Notes: generated by a model not told the origin, from the sequence alone. Numbered from the stretch's first letter, positions 1 to 7,457 are shown. The stretch: DNA of 28,171 nt from JACQFK01 sp041482015 (GCA_041482015.1 JBGPCZ010000072.1:1-28171); one strand, 5' to 3'. Made by a program: numbers and translations.

Positions 1-2740
1 CGACTTCGACGGCGACCAGATGGCCGTCCACCTGCCGCTTTCGTACGAGGCGCAGGTCGAGGCGAAGACGCTCATGATGTCGACGCAGAACGTCTTCTCC
101 CCCGCGCACGGCAATCCCGTGATCTCGCCGACGCAGGACATGGTCCTCGGCCTCTACTACCTGACGCTGGCCCGGAACGGCCTGGCGGGCGAGGGCAAGA
201 TGTTCGGGTCGGCCCACGAGGCGATCATGGCCTACGACATGGGGAAGATCCACATCCACGCCCCGATCCACGTGCGTTTCCCGGGGTCGCGGACGTTCCT
301 CCAGTCCCGGAGCCAGCCGGAGCAGCTGACGAACCCCCGCCTGAAGACGACCGTCGGCCGCGTGCTCTTCAACGAGGTGCTGCCGGGCGAGATGCCGTAC
401 TTCAACTATGAGCTCGACAAGAAGAGCGTCCAGGATGTCATCAACCGCTGCCACCGCCTCTGCGGGAAGGACTCGACGCTCAAGCTCCTCGACGACCTCA
501 AGGATACGGGCTTCAAGTACGCGACGCGCGCCGGCATCTCGTTCTCCAAGGAGGACATGACGATCCCGCCCGAGAAGGACCGGATCGTCAAGGAGACCCA
601 GGATGCGGTCGACAAGATCGAGAAGAACTACCAGCGCGGCGCGCTGACGCCGGGCGAGCGGTACAACCAGATCATCGACTGCTGGACCCACTGCCGCGAG
701 AAGGTCACCGAGGCGATGATGGCGGAGCTGCGCATCGACACGCGCAACAACAAGCCGTTCCTCAATCCGATCCGCCTCATGGTGGACTCGGGCGCCCGCG
801 GTTCCCAGGACCAGGTCCGCCAGCTGGCCGGCATGCGCGGCCTGATGGCCAAGCCCTCGGGCAAGATCATCGAGACCCCGATCCTTTCGAACTTCCGCGA
901 GGGCCTCACGGTGCTGGAGTACTTCTCCTCCACCCACGGCGCCCGGAAGGGCCTGGCCGACACGGCGCTCAAGACGGCCGACGCCGGCTACCTCACCCGG
1001 AAGCTCGTCGACGTCTGCCAGAGCGTGGTCGTCGCCTCCCAGGACTGCGGCACGCTCAACGGCATCACCAAGGGCGTGGTTTACAAGGGCGAGAAGGTCG
1101 AGGTGTCCCTCGCCCAGTCGCTCCACGGCCGGATCTCGCGCGACAACATCACCGACGTCGTCACCGACGAGCCGATCGTCCGGGAGAACGAGCTCATCAC
1201 CGAGGAGATCTCCAAGCGGATCGAGGGGCTCGGCTTCACGAAGATCCGCGTCCGCTCGCCCCTCACGTGCGACGCCTTCACGGGCATCTGCGCGAGGTGC
1301 TACGGCATGGACCTCTCGCAGGGGCGCCTGGTCGAGGAGGGCACCGCGGTGGGCATCATCGCGGCCCAGTCGATCGGCGAGCCGGGCACGCAGCTCACGA
1401 TGCGCACGTTCCACATCGGCGGCGTCGCCGTCAAGACGGCCGAGGAGTCCAAGATCTACTCCAAGGTCAAGGGCACCGTGAAGTTCCTGAACGTGAAGGG
1501 CGTCTCCCTCAAGGACGACCAGACGATCGTCGTCAACCGGAACGGCGAGCTGATCATCCTGGACGAGAAGGAGCGCGAGGTCGAGAAGTACATCGTGCCC
1601 GCGGGATCGTACCTCCGCGTGAAGGAGGGACAGAAGGTCAAGCCGCGCGAGATGCTCGCGCAGTGGGACCCGCACAACGTGCCGATCATCGCGGGCAAGG
1701 ACGGCCTGGTCCGCTACGAGGACATCAAGAAGGGCGAGACGATGCTGGAGGAGCGCGACCCGCGCTCGGGCGTCCTCCGGCGCGTCATCATGGAGCACAA
1801 GGGCGAGCTCCACCCGCAGCTCGTCGTCGTGGACGAGAAGGGCGCGGTGCAGGAGGTCCACCCGCTGCCCGAGAAGGCCCACATCGAGATCGAGGAGGGC
1901 CACAAGGTCAAGGCCGGCACGATCATCGCCAAGAACCCGCGCGAGATCGGCGGCACGCAGGACATCACGGGCGGCCTCCCGCGCGTGACGGAGCTCTTCG
2001 AGGCCCGCAAGCCCAAGGAGCCGGCCGTCATCAGCGAGATCGACGGCTACGTCGAGCTGGGCGAGAAGAAGCGCGGCCGCCGCACGATCATCGTGAAGAA
2101 CGAGGAGACGAACATCGAGAAGCCCCACGTCGTCCCGCTGGGGCGCCACATCCGCGTCCACACGGGCGACCGCGTCCGCGCCGGCGACGCGCTGATCGAC
2201 GGCCCGCTCGTCCCCCACGACATCCTCCGGATCCGGGGCGAGGAGGAGGCGCAGCAGTACGTCCTCCGCGAGGTGCAGTCGGTCTACCGGGCCCAGAACG
2301 TGACGATCAACGACAAGCACGTGGAGCTGATCGTCTCCGCCATGATGCGCAAGATCAGGATCCAGAACTCCGGCGACACCCCGTTCCTGCCGAACGCGGT
2401 GGTCGACAAGTTCCGCCTGAAGGACGAGAACGCCAAGGCGAAGAAGAACGGGAAGAAGCCCGCGACCTTCAAGCCGTTGCTCCTCGGAGTCACCAAGGCG
2501 GCGATCCAGTCGGAGAGCTTCATCGCCGCGGCATCGTTCCAGGAGACGACGAAGGTCCTGACGGACGCGGCGCTCTCGGGCCGGCGCGACGAGCTGGTGG
2601 GCCTGAAGGAGAACGTGATCGTGGGCCACATGATTCCCGCGGGCACGGGCTTCAAGAAGTACCTTGCGATGAAGCTCCACCGCGACGAGCCGGTGGTGAC
2701 GGAGCCGCCGCCGCCCGAGGAGGCGGTGGTGCCCGCGTAG
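1..2740 (+). CDS. rpoC: DNA-directed RNA polymerase subunit beta' (partial, 5' end outside window)
   Basis: This is the C-terminal two thirds of the catalytic beta' subunit of RNA polymerase. The frame is open from base 2 and begins inside the active-site Mg2+ motif (DFDGD at bases 2-16, followed by QMAVHLPLS), so the true start lies upstream of the window. The second zinc site is intact: one Cys in the SQDCGT segment and three in CDAFTGICARCYG. The trigger-loop region (QSIGEPGTQLTMRTFHIGG) follows directly. About 912 codons are present, against a usual bacterial total near 1400. The end is a short acidic, Pro-rich tail and a TAG stop. Downstream come a heptamer-like repeat and the rpsL promoter, so rpsL need not depend on read-through from rpoC. 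Identification is certain from motif content and from the classic rpoC-rpsL-rpsG-fusA order. Confidence 0.98.
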   Translation, partial: DFDGDQMAVHLPLSYEAQVEAKTLMMSTQNVFSPAHGNPVISPTQDMVLGLYYLTLARNGLAGEGKMFGSAHEAIMAYDMGKIHIHAPIHVRFPGSRTFLQSRSQPEQLTNPRLKTTVGRVLFNEVLPGEMPYFNYELDKKSVQDVINRCHRLCGKDSTLKLLDDLKDTGFKYATRAGISFSKEDMTIPPEKDRIVKETQDAVDKIEKNYQRGALTPGERYNQIIDCWTHCREKVTEAMMAELRIDTRNNKPFLNPIRLMVDSGARGSQDQVRQLAGMRGLMAKPSGKIIETPILSNFREGLTVLEYFSSTHGARKGLADTALKTADAGYLTRKLVDVCQSVVVASQDCGTLNGITKGVVYKGEKVEVSLAQSLHGRISRDNITDVVTDEPIVRENELITEEISKRIEGLGFTKIRVRSPLTCDAFTGICARCYGMDLSQGRLVEEGTAVGIIAAQSIGEPGTQLTMRTFHIGGVAVKTAEESKIYSKVKGTVKFLNVKGVSLKDDQTIVVNRNGELIILDEKEREVEKYIVPAGSYLRVKEGQKVKPREMLAQWDPHNVPIIAGKDGLVRYEDIKKGETMLEERDPRSGVLRRVIMEHKGELHPQLVVVDEKGAVQEVHPLPEKAHIEIEEGHKVKAGTIIAKNPREIGGTQDITGGLPRVTELFEARKPKEPAVISEIDGYVELGEKKRGRRTIIVKNEETNIEKPHVVPLGRHIRVHTGDRVRAGDALIDGPLVPHDILRIRGEEEAQQYVLREVQSVYRAQNVTINDKHVELIVSAMMRKIRIQNSGDTPFLPNAVVDKFRLKDENAKAKKNGKKPATFKPLLLGVTKAAIQSESFIAAASFQETTKVLTDAALSGRRDELVGLKENVIVGHMIPAGTGFKKYLAMKLHRDEPVVTEPPPPEEAVVPA

Positions 2741-2746
2741 CGAATG

Positions 2747-2771
2747 GGGGGAGTGGGGAGTTGGGGAGTGG
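2747..2771. repeat. Short-period GGGGAGT-type tandem repeat after the rpoC stop
   Basis: Three to four imperfect copies of a 7-8-base unit (GGGGAGT, with T or G interruptions) begin 6 bases after the rpoC stop codon and end just before the rpsL -35 box. The composition is far more regular than surrounding sequence. Function is unknown. It is one of three different short-period repeats in this window that directly follow stop codons. Confidence 0.7.
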
Positions 2772-2779
2772 AAAGCGCG

Positions 2780-2807
2780 TTGACTTCAGGGAACGGATTC
2801 CTATAAT
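2780..2807 (+). promoter_or_regulatory. rpsL promoter, sigma70-like, predicting a leaderless mRNA
   Basis: TTGACT (2780-2785), a 16-bp spacer and a perfect TATAAT (2802-2807). Only 9 nt separate the -10 box from the rpsL ATG, so transcription should start about 3 nt before or at the start codon. No Shine-Dalgarno sequence could be carried on such an mRNA. Confidence 0.75.
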
Positions 2808-2816
2808 AGGCGGCCT

Positions 2817-3188
2817 ATGCCGACGATAAACCAGCTGGTGCGACAGGGGCGGAGAAAGGTCAAGTACAAGTCCAAGTCTCCGGTCCTGGAGAGCAACCCC
2901 CAGAAGCGGGGCGTCTGCCTCATCGTCAAGACGATGACGCCGAAGAAGCCGAACTCCGCCCTGCGAAAGATCGCGCGCGTCCGGCTCTCGAGCGGCCGCG
3001 AGACGACCGCCTACATCCCCGGCGAGGGGCACAACCTGCAGGAGCACTCGATCGTTCTCGTCCGCGGCGGCCGCGTGCGCGACCTCCCGGGCGTGCGGTA
3101 CCACATCATCCGCGGGACGCTCGATTGCGCGGGCGTCGAGGACCGGAAGACCAGCCGTTCGAAGTACGGCGTGAAACGGCCGAAATAA
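2817..3188 (+). CDS. rpsL: 30S ribosomal protein S12
   Basis: S12 is a decoding-centre protein of the small subunit. The length (123 aa) and the signature segments TPKKPNSAL, PGEGHNLQEH and DLPGVRYH are normal. Lys43 is present, but residue 88, normally Lys in GGRVKDLPGVRYH, is Arg here (codon CGC, 3078-3080). In several laboratory bacteria the same K88R change is a known streptomycin-resistance allele. The ATG at 2817 is chosen because the protein begins with the family-typical MPTINQLVRQG and because the promoter places the transcription start almost on it. rpsG follows after 16 nt with its own Shine-Dalgarno sequence, so the two genes form an operon. Confidence 0.98.
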   Translation: MPTINQLVRQGRRKVKYKSKSPVLESNPQKRGVCLIVKTMTPKKPNSALRKIARVRLSSGRETTAYIPGEGHNLQEHSIVLVRGGRVRDLPGVRYHIIRGTLDCAGVEDRKTSRSKYGVKRPK

Positions 3189-3204
3189 ACAGAAGAGGAG
3201 CGCG

Positions 3205-3678
3205 ATGCCCGCCAAGTTCAAGTCCTTCGAGGACCTTCTCAAGCCCGATCCCAAGCACAAGAGCAAGATGATGGGGAAGTTCATCAACTGCCTCATGGAG
3301 GGCGGGAAAAAGTCGACGGCCCAGCGCATCTTCTACACCGCGCTCGACGAGGTGAAGAAGAAGGTGCCCGACAAGGAGGTCGTGGACATCTTCACGATGG
3401 CGATCAACAACGTGATGCCGATGATCGAGGTCCGCTCGCGGCGCGTGGGCGGGGCCACCTACCAGGTGCCCGTTCCCGTCCCGCAGAAGCGCAAGGTCTC
3501 GCTCGCCTACCGCTGGATCCTCGCCGCGGCGCGCAACAAGAAGGGCCGCCCGATGCACTCCAAGCTCGCCGACGAGCTCTACAACTGCTATCGCGGCGAG
3601 GGCGAAGCCATCAAGAAGAAGGACGACGTCCACAAGATGGCGGAAGCCAACAAGGCGTTCGCCCACCTGGCGTACTAG
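3205..3678 (+). CDS. rpsG: 30S ribosomal protein S7
   Basis: S7 is the primary assembly protein of the 30S head and lines the E-site and mRNA exit. The 157-aa product has the usual length and the conserved segments EVRSRRVGGATYQVP, ARNKKGRPMHSKLADE and MAEANKAFAH. The pairing of KFINCLMEGGKKSTAQRIFY with the C-terminal HKMAEANKAFAHLAY resembles planctomycete-type S7 as I remember it (inference). The start ATG is preceded by a good Shine-Dalgarno sequence, GAGGAG at 3195-3200, 4 nt upstream. This contrasts with the leaderless arrangement proposed for rpsL. The gene is cotranscribed with rpsL. fusA follows after 66 nt with its own promoter. Confidence 0.97.
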   Translation: MPAKFKSFEDLLKPDPKHKSKMMGKFINCLMEGGKKSTAQRIFYTALDEVKKKVPDKEVVDIFTMAINNVMPMIEVRSRRVGGATYQVPVPVPQKRKVSLAYRWILAAARNKKGRPMHSKLADELYNCYRGEGEAIKKKDDVHKMAEANKAFAHLAY

Positions 3679-3700
3679 CCGGCGCCGTCCCCGAATTTAT

Positions 3701-3729
3701 TAGCCAACGCCGGCCCTGACCGCTACAAT
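3701..3729 (+). promoter_or_regulatory. Putative fusA promoter close to the start codon
   Basis: A weak -35 (TAGCCA, 3701-3706), a 17-bp spacer and a good -10 (TACAAT, 3724-3729). The -10 box ends 10 nt before an ATG (3740) and 15 nt before the GTG (3745) taken as the fusA start. The -35 matches only 4 of 6 consensus positions, but the spacing and position agree with the better promoters in this window. Confidence 0.5.
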
Positions 3730-3744
3730 TTCCGCCCATATGGG

Positions 3745-5805
3745 GTGAGTCTCGACAAGATCCGCAACTTCGGGATCATCGCCCACATCGACGCCGGCAA
3801 GACCACGACCACCGAGCGCGTCCTTTTCTACACCCGCAAGATCCACAAGGTCGGAAACGTCGACGAGGGGACGACCGAGACCGACTGGCACCCCGAGGAG
3901 CGGCGCCGCGGCATCTCCATCTTCGCGGCCGCCGTCACCTGCGAGTGGCGCGGCCACATGCTCAACCTGATCGACACCCCCGGCCACGTCGACTTCACCG
4001 CGGAGGTCGAGCGGTCGCTCCGCGTGCTCGACGGAGCCGTCATCGTCTTCGACGCGGTCAACGGGGTCGAGGCGCAGTCCGAGACCGTCTGGCGCCAGGC
4101 GGCCCGGTACAACGTGCCCCGGATGGCCTACCTGAACAAGATGGACCGGCCGGGCGCCTCCTACTGGCGGTCGCTCGACTCGATGCGCAAGAAGCTCGCC
4201 GCAAGGCCCGTTCCCATCACGATCCCCTACGGGGCCGAGGGTGATCTGAAGGGGGTCATCGATCTCGTGCACATGAAGATACTGACGTTCGAGGGGGAAC
4301 GGGGTTCAGAAGTGGTCACGTCCGATCTTCCGCCGGATGCCCCTGAGTACCACGACGCCCGAAACTGGCATGATGAGCTGGTGGAGACCGCCAGCGAGTT
4401 CTCTGACGAGGTGCTTTCGCTCGCGCTTGAGGACAAGCCCGTCCCCGCCGCGATGCTCAAGGCCGCGATCCGGAAGGGGACGATCGCGGGGAAGATCCAG
4501 CCCGCGTTCGCGGGCTCGTCGCTCCACAACACGGGCGTCCAGCCGGTGATCGACGGGGTCGTCGACTTCCTCCCGGCGCCCTCGGACGTCCCGGTCGTCA
4601 CCGGGAGCGAGCCGGAGACCGACAAGCCCCTGACCCGGGACCTCCGGAAAGACAAGACGCTGAGCGCGCTGGCGTTCAAGACGGAGACCGACAAGCACGG
4701 CGAGCTCACCTACGTGCGGGTCTACACCGGAACGCTCAAGGCGGGCGACGCCTTCTACAACCCGCGGCTCGGCCGCATGGAGCGGACGCAGCAGATGTAC
4801 CGGATGTTTTCGCACGAGCGCTCCACGTCGCTCCCGGATGCGGGGCCGGGCGAAATCGTCACGCTCGCGGGCCTGAAGCTGACCGCGACAGGCGACACCC
4901 TCTGCGACAAAAGGGCGCCGATCGTGCTGGCGAGGATGAAGTTCCCGGAGCCTGTGCTCTCGGTGGCGATCGAGCCCAAGTCGAGCGGCGACAAGGACAA
5001 GCTCGACGAGATCCTGGCGCGCCTCATGAAGGACGACCCCACGTTCAAGGTCGGGCAGGACGCGGACACGGGGCAGACGATCATCCACTGCATGGGCGAA
5101 CTCCACTCGGAGATCCTGCTCTACAAGATCCGGACGGAGTTCAACGTGCCGGCGAACACGGGCGAGCCGCGTGTGGCCTACAAGGAGATGATCCAGAAGG
5201 CGTCCCGCGGCGAGGAGCGCTACATCGTGAAGGCGGGGGAGAAGACGCTGTTCGGGCACGTGGCCCTCGAGCTGAGGCCCAGCCGCGCCTCCGTCGCTCC
5301 CACCGTCATCCTCGATCTCCACCCCGACGTGGAGAAGGATCTGCGCCGCTTCCTCCCGTCGATCAAGGAGGGCGCGCTGTCGGCGGCCGGCTCCGGGGCG
5401 ATCGCCGGTTTCCCGATGATCTACCTCCAGATCGTGATCACCGGCGGTTCGGCGACGACGGAGTCCGCGGAGCAGGCCTACAGCGCCGCGGCGGTCACGG
5501 CGTTCGCGAAGGCGCTCAAGGCGACGGAGTCGTCGATCCTCGAGCCCCACATGAAGTTCGAAGTGACGGTCCCGGACGACTACGCCGGCGGCGTGATCAA
5601 CGACCTCCAGCGCCGCGGGGCGGACATCACGGACATGACCGCGGCGGTGGGCGCGCGCGTGATTCACGGCCACGTCGCGCTTTCGAAAATGTTCGGCTAC
5701 ACGACGACGCTTCGCTCGATCACCCAGGGACGCGGCCAGCACGGCCTGGAGCCCTATGAATACAAGCCCATCCCCCCCGACGAGCTCGTGAAGTTCACCA
5801 CGTAG
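3745..5805 (+). CDS. fusA: Elongation factor G family GTPase, divergent domain IV
   Basis: EF-G is a ribosomal translocase/recycling GTPase. The 686-aa length and domain order are normal. The P-loop AHIDAGKT (13-20), the G2 region RRRGISI, G3 DTPGH and G4 NKMD are all present, as is the C-terminal MFGYTTTLRSITQGRG. Domain IV is atypical. The first tip loop, normally GGRGQYGH, reads AGEKTLFGH (497-505). The second loop, normally GSYHEVDSSE, reads GGSATTESAEQ (567-577) and lacks the tip histidine. The gene sits in the normal str-operon place after rpsG, but could be an EF-G paralogue such as one of the two-EF-G type known from planctomycetes, spirochaetes and mitochondria. The start is GTG 3745, because ATG 3740 is followed at once by TGA. 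No tuf gene follows. I am sure of the family but not that this is the main translocase. Confidence 0.93.
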   Translation: MSLDKIRNFGIIAHIDAGKTTTTERVLFYTRKIHKVGNVDEGTTETDWHPEERRRGISIFAAAVTCEWRGHMLNLIDTPGHVDFTAEVERSLRVLDGAVIVFDAVNGVEAQSETVWRQAARYNVPRMAYLNKMDRPGASYWRSLDSMRKKLAARPVPITIPYGAEGDLKGVIDLVHMKILTFEGERGSEVVTSDLPPDAPEYHDARNWHDELVETASEFSDEVLSLALEDKPVPAAMLKAAIRKGTIAGKIQPAFAGSSLHNTGVQPVIDGVVDFLPAPSDVPVVTGSEPETDKPLTRDLRKDKTLSALAFKTETDKHGELTYVRVYTGTLKAGDAFYNPRLGRMERTQQMYRMFSHERSTSLPDAGPGEIVTLAGLKLTATGDTLCDKRAPIVLARMKFPEPVLSVAIEPKSSGDKDKLDEILARLMKDDPTFKVGQDADTGQTIIHCMGELHSEILLYKIRTEFNVPANTGEPRVAYKEMIQKASRGEERYIVKAGEKTLFGHVALELRPSRASVAPTVILDLHPDVEKDLRRFLPSIKEGALSAAGSGAIAGFPMIYLQIVITGGSATTESAEQAYSAAAVTAFAKALKATESSILEPHMKFEVTVPDDYAGGVINDLQRRGADITDMTAAVGARVIHGHVALSKMFGYTTTLRSITQGRGQHGLEPYEYKPIPPDELVKFTT

Positions 5806-6035
5806 GGAGACCAGGTCGACTCGCCACGAGCGTGCAGGGATTGCAGGGTGTCATTTCACGTGACATTGCTTTTGGAAATCGGGGGAAGTCCCCCGGCTCA
5901 CGCTGCTTGAAGCTTGAAGCCGGGCGCAACGCGAACTCTTCCGTTGAGGTGGGTCTCTGGATCTCCTGTGGCCTGAAGACGGGGCAGGGGAGTGATGGGT
6001 GCAGGTCCCGCTTGTCGCGAGGGTCCCTTCATCTC
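5806..6035. other. Gene-free interval after fusA with inverted repeats
   Basis: No convincing gene is visible here. A GGGGG-aagt-CCCCC hairpin lies at 5881-5894 and overlaps an alternative stem, CCCGGCT (5892-5898) with AGCCGGG (5918-5924), whose loop holds the direct repeat CTTGAAG-CTTGAAG. A TCACGTGA palindrome sits near 5853-5860 inside TGTCA/TGACA arms. An open frame of about 110 codons runs across the interval, but its composition is unlike the neighbouring genes and it has no ribosome binding site. The TPsiC-like motif of a tRNA and the conserved loop of SRP RNA are absent. A structured RNA of unknown type is possible. Confidence 0.4.
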
Positions 6036-6081
6036 CAAAAAGAAAAGGACGGGCGCCGTCTCGCCCCGATGGCGCCCGTCC
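6036..6081 (-). terminator. Intrinsic terminator, minus strand
   Basis: Perfect 11-bp stem: GGACGGGCGCC (6047-6057) with GGCGCCCGTCC (6071-6081) and a 13-nt loop. Read on the minus strand it is followed by TTTTCTTTTT (6046-6037). On the plus strand no T-run follows the stem, so it should terminate leftward transcription. Confidence 0.75.
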
Positions 6082-6096
6082 TGGATGTCGCTAGTC
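6036..6096 (-). ncRNA. Candidate ~60-nt small RNA
   Basis: On the minus strand, a near-consensus promoter (6131-6103) is followed after only about 15 transcribed bases by the strong terminator at 6081-6036. The predicted transcript of about 60 nt is essentially one hairpin with a short 5' arm and a U-rich tail. It contains no credible gene. An ATG at 6100 lies too close to the -10 box to be transcribed. The RNA could act on other RNAs, or the pair could simply block antisense transcription into fusA. I do not recognise a known family. Confidence 0.4.
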
Positions 6097-6102
6097 CCAT
6101 AA

Positions 6103-6131
6103 ACTATACGCCTGCCGGTCCGCCGTGTCAA
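6103..6131 (-). promoter_or_regulatory. Near-consensus minus-strand promoter
   Basis: TTGACA (6131-6126), an exact 17-bp spacer and TATAGT (6108-6103) on the minus strand, the best match to the sigma70 consensus in the window. The expected transcription start is about 6096. It points away from rpsJ and toward the 3' end of fusA, with only the terminator downstream. Confidence 0.7.
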
Positions 6132-6166
6132 CGGTACGCGAAAAGATACCCGGCCGGCCCTTTCGC

Positions 6167-6194
6167 TTGACTTGGGAAGGTCTATCTGTATACT
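6167..6194 (+). promoter_or_regulatory. S10-operon promoter, predicting a near-leaderless rpsJ mRNA
   Basis: TTGACT (6167-6172), a 16-bp spacer and TATACT (6189-6194). The -10 box ends 11 nt before the rpsJ ATG, giving a predicted leader of about 5 nt. This leaves no room for the long structured leader used for L4 autoregulation in E. coli. Confidence 0.75.
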
Positions 6195-6205
6195 GACGGC
6201 TCGAA

Positions 6206-6526
6206 ATGGCCCAGAGAATTCGCATCCGCATCGAAGGCTACGATCATGAAATCATCGACCAGTCGGCGATGGACATCGTGAACACCGCCAAGCGCACGGG
6301 CGCCAAGGTCCGCGGTCCGATCCCCCTCCCCACGAAGATCGAGCGGATCACGGTCCTGCGGTCCCCCCACGTCGACAAGAAGTCGCGCGAACAGTTCGAG
6401 ATCCGCACCCACAAGCGCGTGGTGGACATCACCGAGCCCACCGCCAAGACCATCGATGAGCTGCGGAACTTGAACATGCCCGCCGGCGTCGACATCCGCG
6501 TGAAAGCCCTCCTGGACGAGAAGTAG
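6206..6526 (+). CDS. rpsJ: 30S ribosomal protein S10
   Basis: S10 is a 30S head protein and the NusE partner in antitermination. The 106-aa product has the family core, with RIRIEGYDHEIID near the start, GPIPLPTKIERITVLRSPHVDKKSREQFE in the middle and GVDIRVK at the end. It heads a nine-ribosomal-protein operon driven by the promoter immediately upstream. The ATG at 6206 is the only sensible start and sits a few bases after the predicted transcription start. The next gene is rplD, 10 nt downstream. The usual neighbour rplC (L3) is missing from this position. Confidence 0.97.
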   Translation: MAQRIRIRIEGYDHEIIDQSAMDIVNTAKRTGAKVRGPIPLPTKIERITVLRSPHVDKKSREQFEIRTHKRVVDITEPTAKTIDELRNLNMPAGVDIRVKALLDEK

Positions 6527-6536
6527 GACCAACGCC

Positions 6537-7169
6537 ATGGCCGAGATCCCCCTGTTCTCCAAGGAAGGCAAGAGCGCCGGCACCGTCTCGGTCGACGAGA
6601 AGCTCTTCGGCGACAAGGTGAAGAAGAAGCTGCTCCACCAGGTCGTCGTCATCCACGAGGCCAACCAGCGCGAGGGCAACGCCCACACGAAGACCCGCGG
6701 CGAGGTCGAGGGTTCCACCAAGAAGCCCTGGCCCCAGAAGCACACGGGCATGGCCCGGTCGGGCACCAAGCGGTCGCCCATCTGGCGGCACGGAGGCGTC
6801 GTCTTCGGCCCGCGGACGCGCGAGTACCGGATGATCATCACCGACTCCATGAAGCGGGCGGCGCTCAACTCCGCCCTCCTGGGAAAGATCAGGGACAAGG
6901 AAGTCTCGGTGATCGAGGCCGTCGATCTCCCCAAGCCCAAGACGAAGGAGATGGCCCGGCTCATGAAGGCCATCGGATTCAAGCGCTCCATCCTCCTCGC
7001 GATTTCCAAGTACAACCAGAATGTCTGGCTCGCCGCGCGCAACCTCCAGGACCTGAGCGTGCGGCCCGTCGCGGAGCTCAACGCGTACGAGGTGCTCAGG
7101 CACAAGGATCTCCTCCTGACCAAGGAGGCGCTCGAGACGCTCGTCGCCTCGCGGAAGAAGAAGTCATGA
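6537..7169 (+). CDS. rplD: 50S ribosomal protein L4
   Basis: L4 binds 23S rRNA, and its extended loop reaches the peptide exit tunnel. At 210 aa it has the normal length. The loop region TKTRGEVEGSTKKPWPQKHTGMARSGTKRSPIWRHGGVVFGP is split here only for reading: the diagnostic parts are TRGEV, KPWPQKHTG, ARSG and SPIWRHGGVVFGP. The C-terminal half carries the DLSVRPVAELNAYEVLRH segment. The ATG at 6537 follows an AGGA at 6526-6529 that overlaps the rpsJ stop. The gene overlaps rplW by ATGA, which indicates translational coupling. The order rpsJ-rplD without rplC is unusual. Confidence 0.96.
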   Translation: MAEIPLFSKEGKSAGTVSVDEKLFGDKVKKKLLHQVVVIHEANQREGNAHTKTRGEVEGSTKKPWPQKHTGMARSGTKRSPIWRHGGVVFGPRTREYRMIITDSMKRAALNSALLGKIRDKEVSVIEAVDLPKPKTKEMARLMKAIGFKRSILLAISKYNQNVWLAARNLQDLSVRPVAELNAYEVLRHKDLLLTKEALETLVASRKKKS

Positions 7170-7450
7170 GGAACCCCCACGAGGTCATCCGCAAGCCGCT
7201 CGTCACCGAGAAGTCGATGGCGAAGCAGCAGAAGAGCGTCTACACGTTCATCGTCGCCCCCGACGCCACCAAGCCCGAGGTGAAGCACGCTGTCGAGAAG
7301 GCCTTCACCGTGAAGGTGGAAGAAGTGCGCGTCGTGAACGTCAAGGGCAAGCTCAAGCGTATGAAGAACATGCTTCTTGAGGGCAAACGGAAGGACTGGA
7401 AGAAAGCCTACGTGACCCTCAAGGAAGGCTTCCGATTGGACATCATCTAG
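7166..7450 (+). CDS. rplW: 50S ribosomal protein L23
   Basis: L23 sits at the tunnel exit and is the docking site for trigger factor and SRP. The 94-aa product shows the family pattern: IRKPLVTEKSM near the start, YTFIVAPDATKPEVKHAVEKAF, the basic segment VNVKGKLKRMK and a terminal YVTLKEGFRLDI. Its ATG overlaps the rplD stop (ATGA). The stop is followed after 7 nt by rplB. No Shine-Dalgarno sequence is evident for rplB in that short gap, so coupling is likely there too. Confidence 0.96.
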   Translation: MRNPHEVIRKPLVTEKSMAKQQKSVYTFIVAPDATKPEVKHAVEKAFTVKVEEVRVVNVKGKLKRMKNMLLEGKRKDWKKAYVTLKEGFRLDII

Positions 7451-7457
7451 GTTTAAA

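Noticed and set aside
1267..2829. A 520-codon frame overlapping rpoC
   Set aside because: Arg/Gly/Pro-rich shadow of rpoC in another frame.
6027..6100. A 23-codon frame starting at ATG 6100 (minus) inside the candidate small RNA
   Set aside because: The ATG is only 2 nt after the -10 box, upstream of the expected transcription start, so it would not be in the RNA.
5806..6100. tRNA, SRP RNA or 6S RNA in the gap
   Set aside because: The TPsiC-loop motif and the GGAAGGAAGCA-type SRP loop are absent. 6S RNA could not be supported by a long end-paired stem on either strand.
5832..6170. A 112-codon plus-strand frame in the fusA-rpsJ gap
   Set aside because: It has no ribosome binding site and unlike-neighbour composition, crosses the terminator hairpin and minus-strand promoter, and has no domain.
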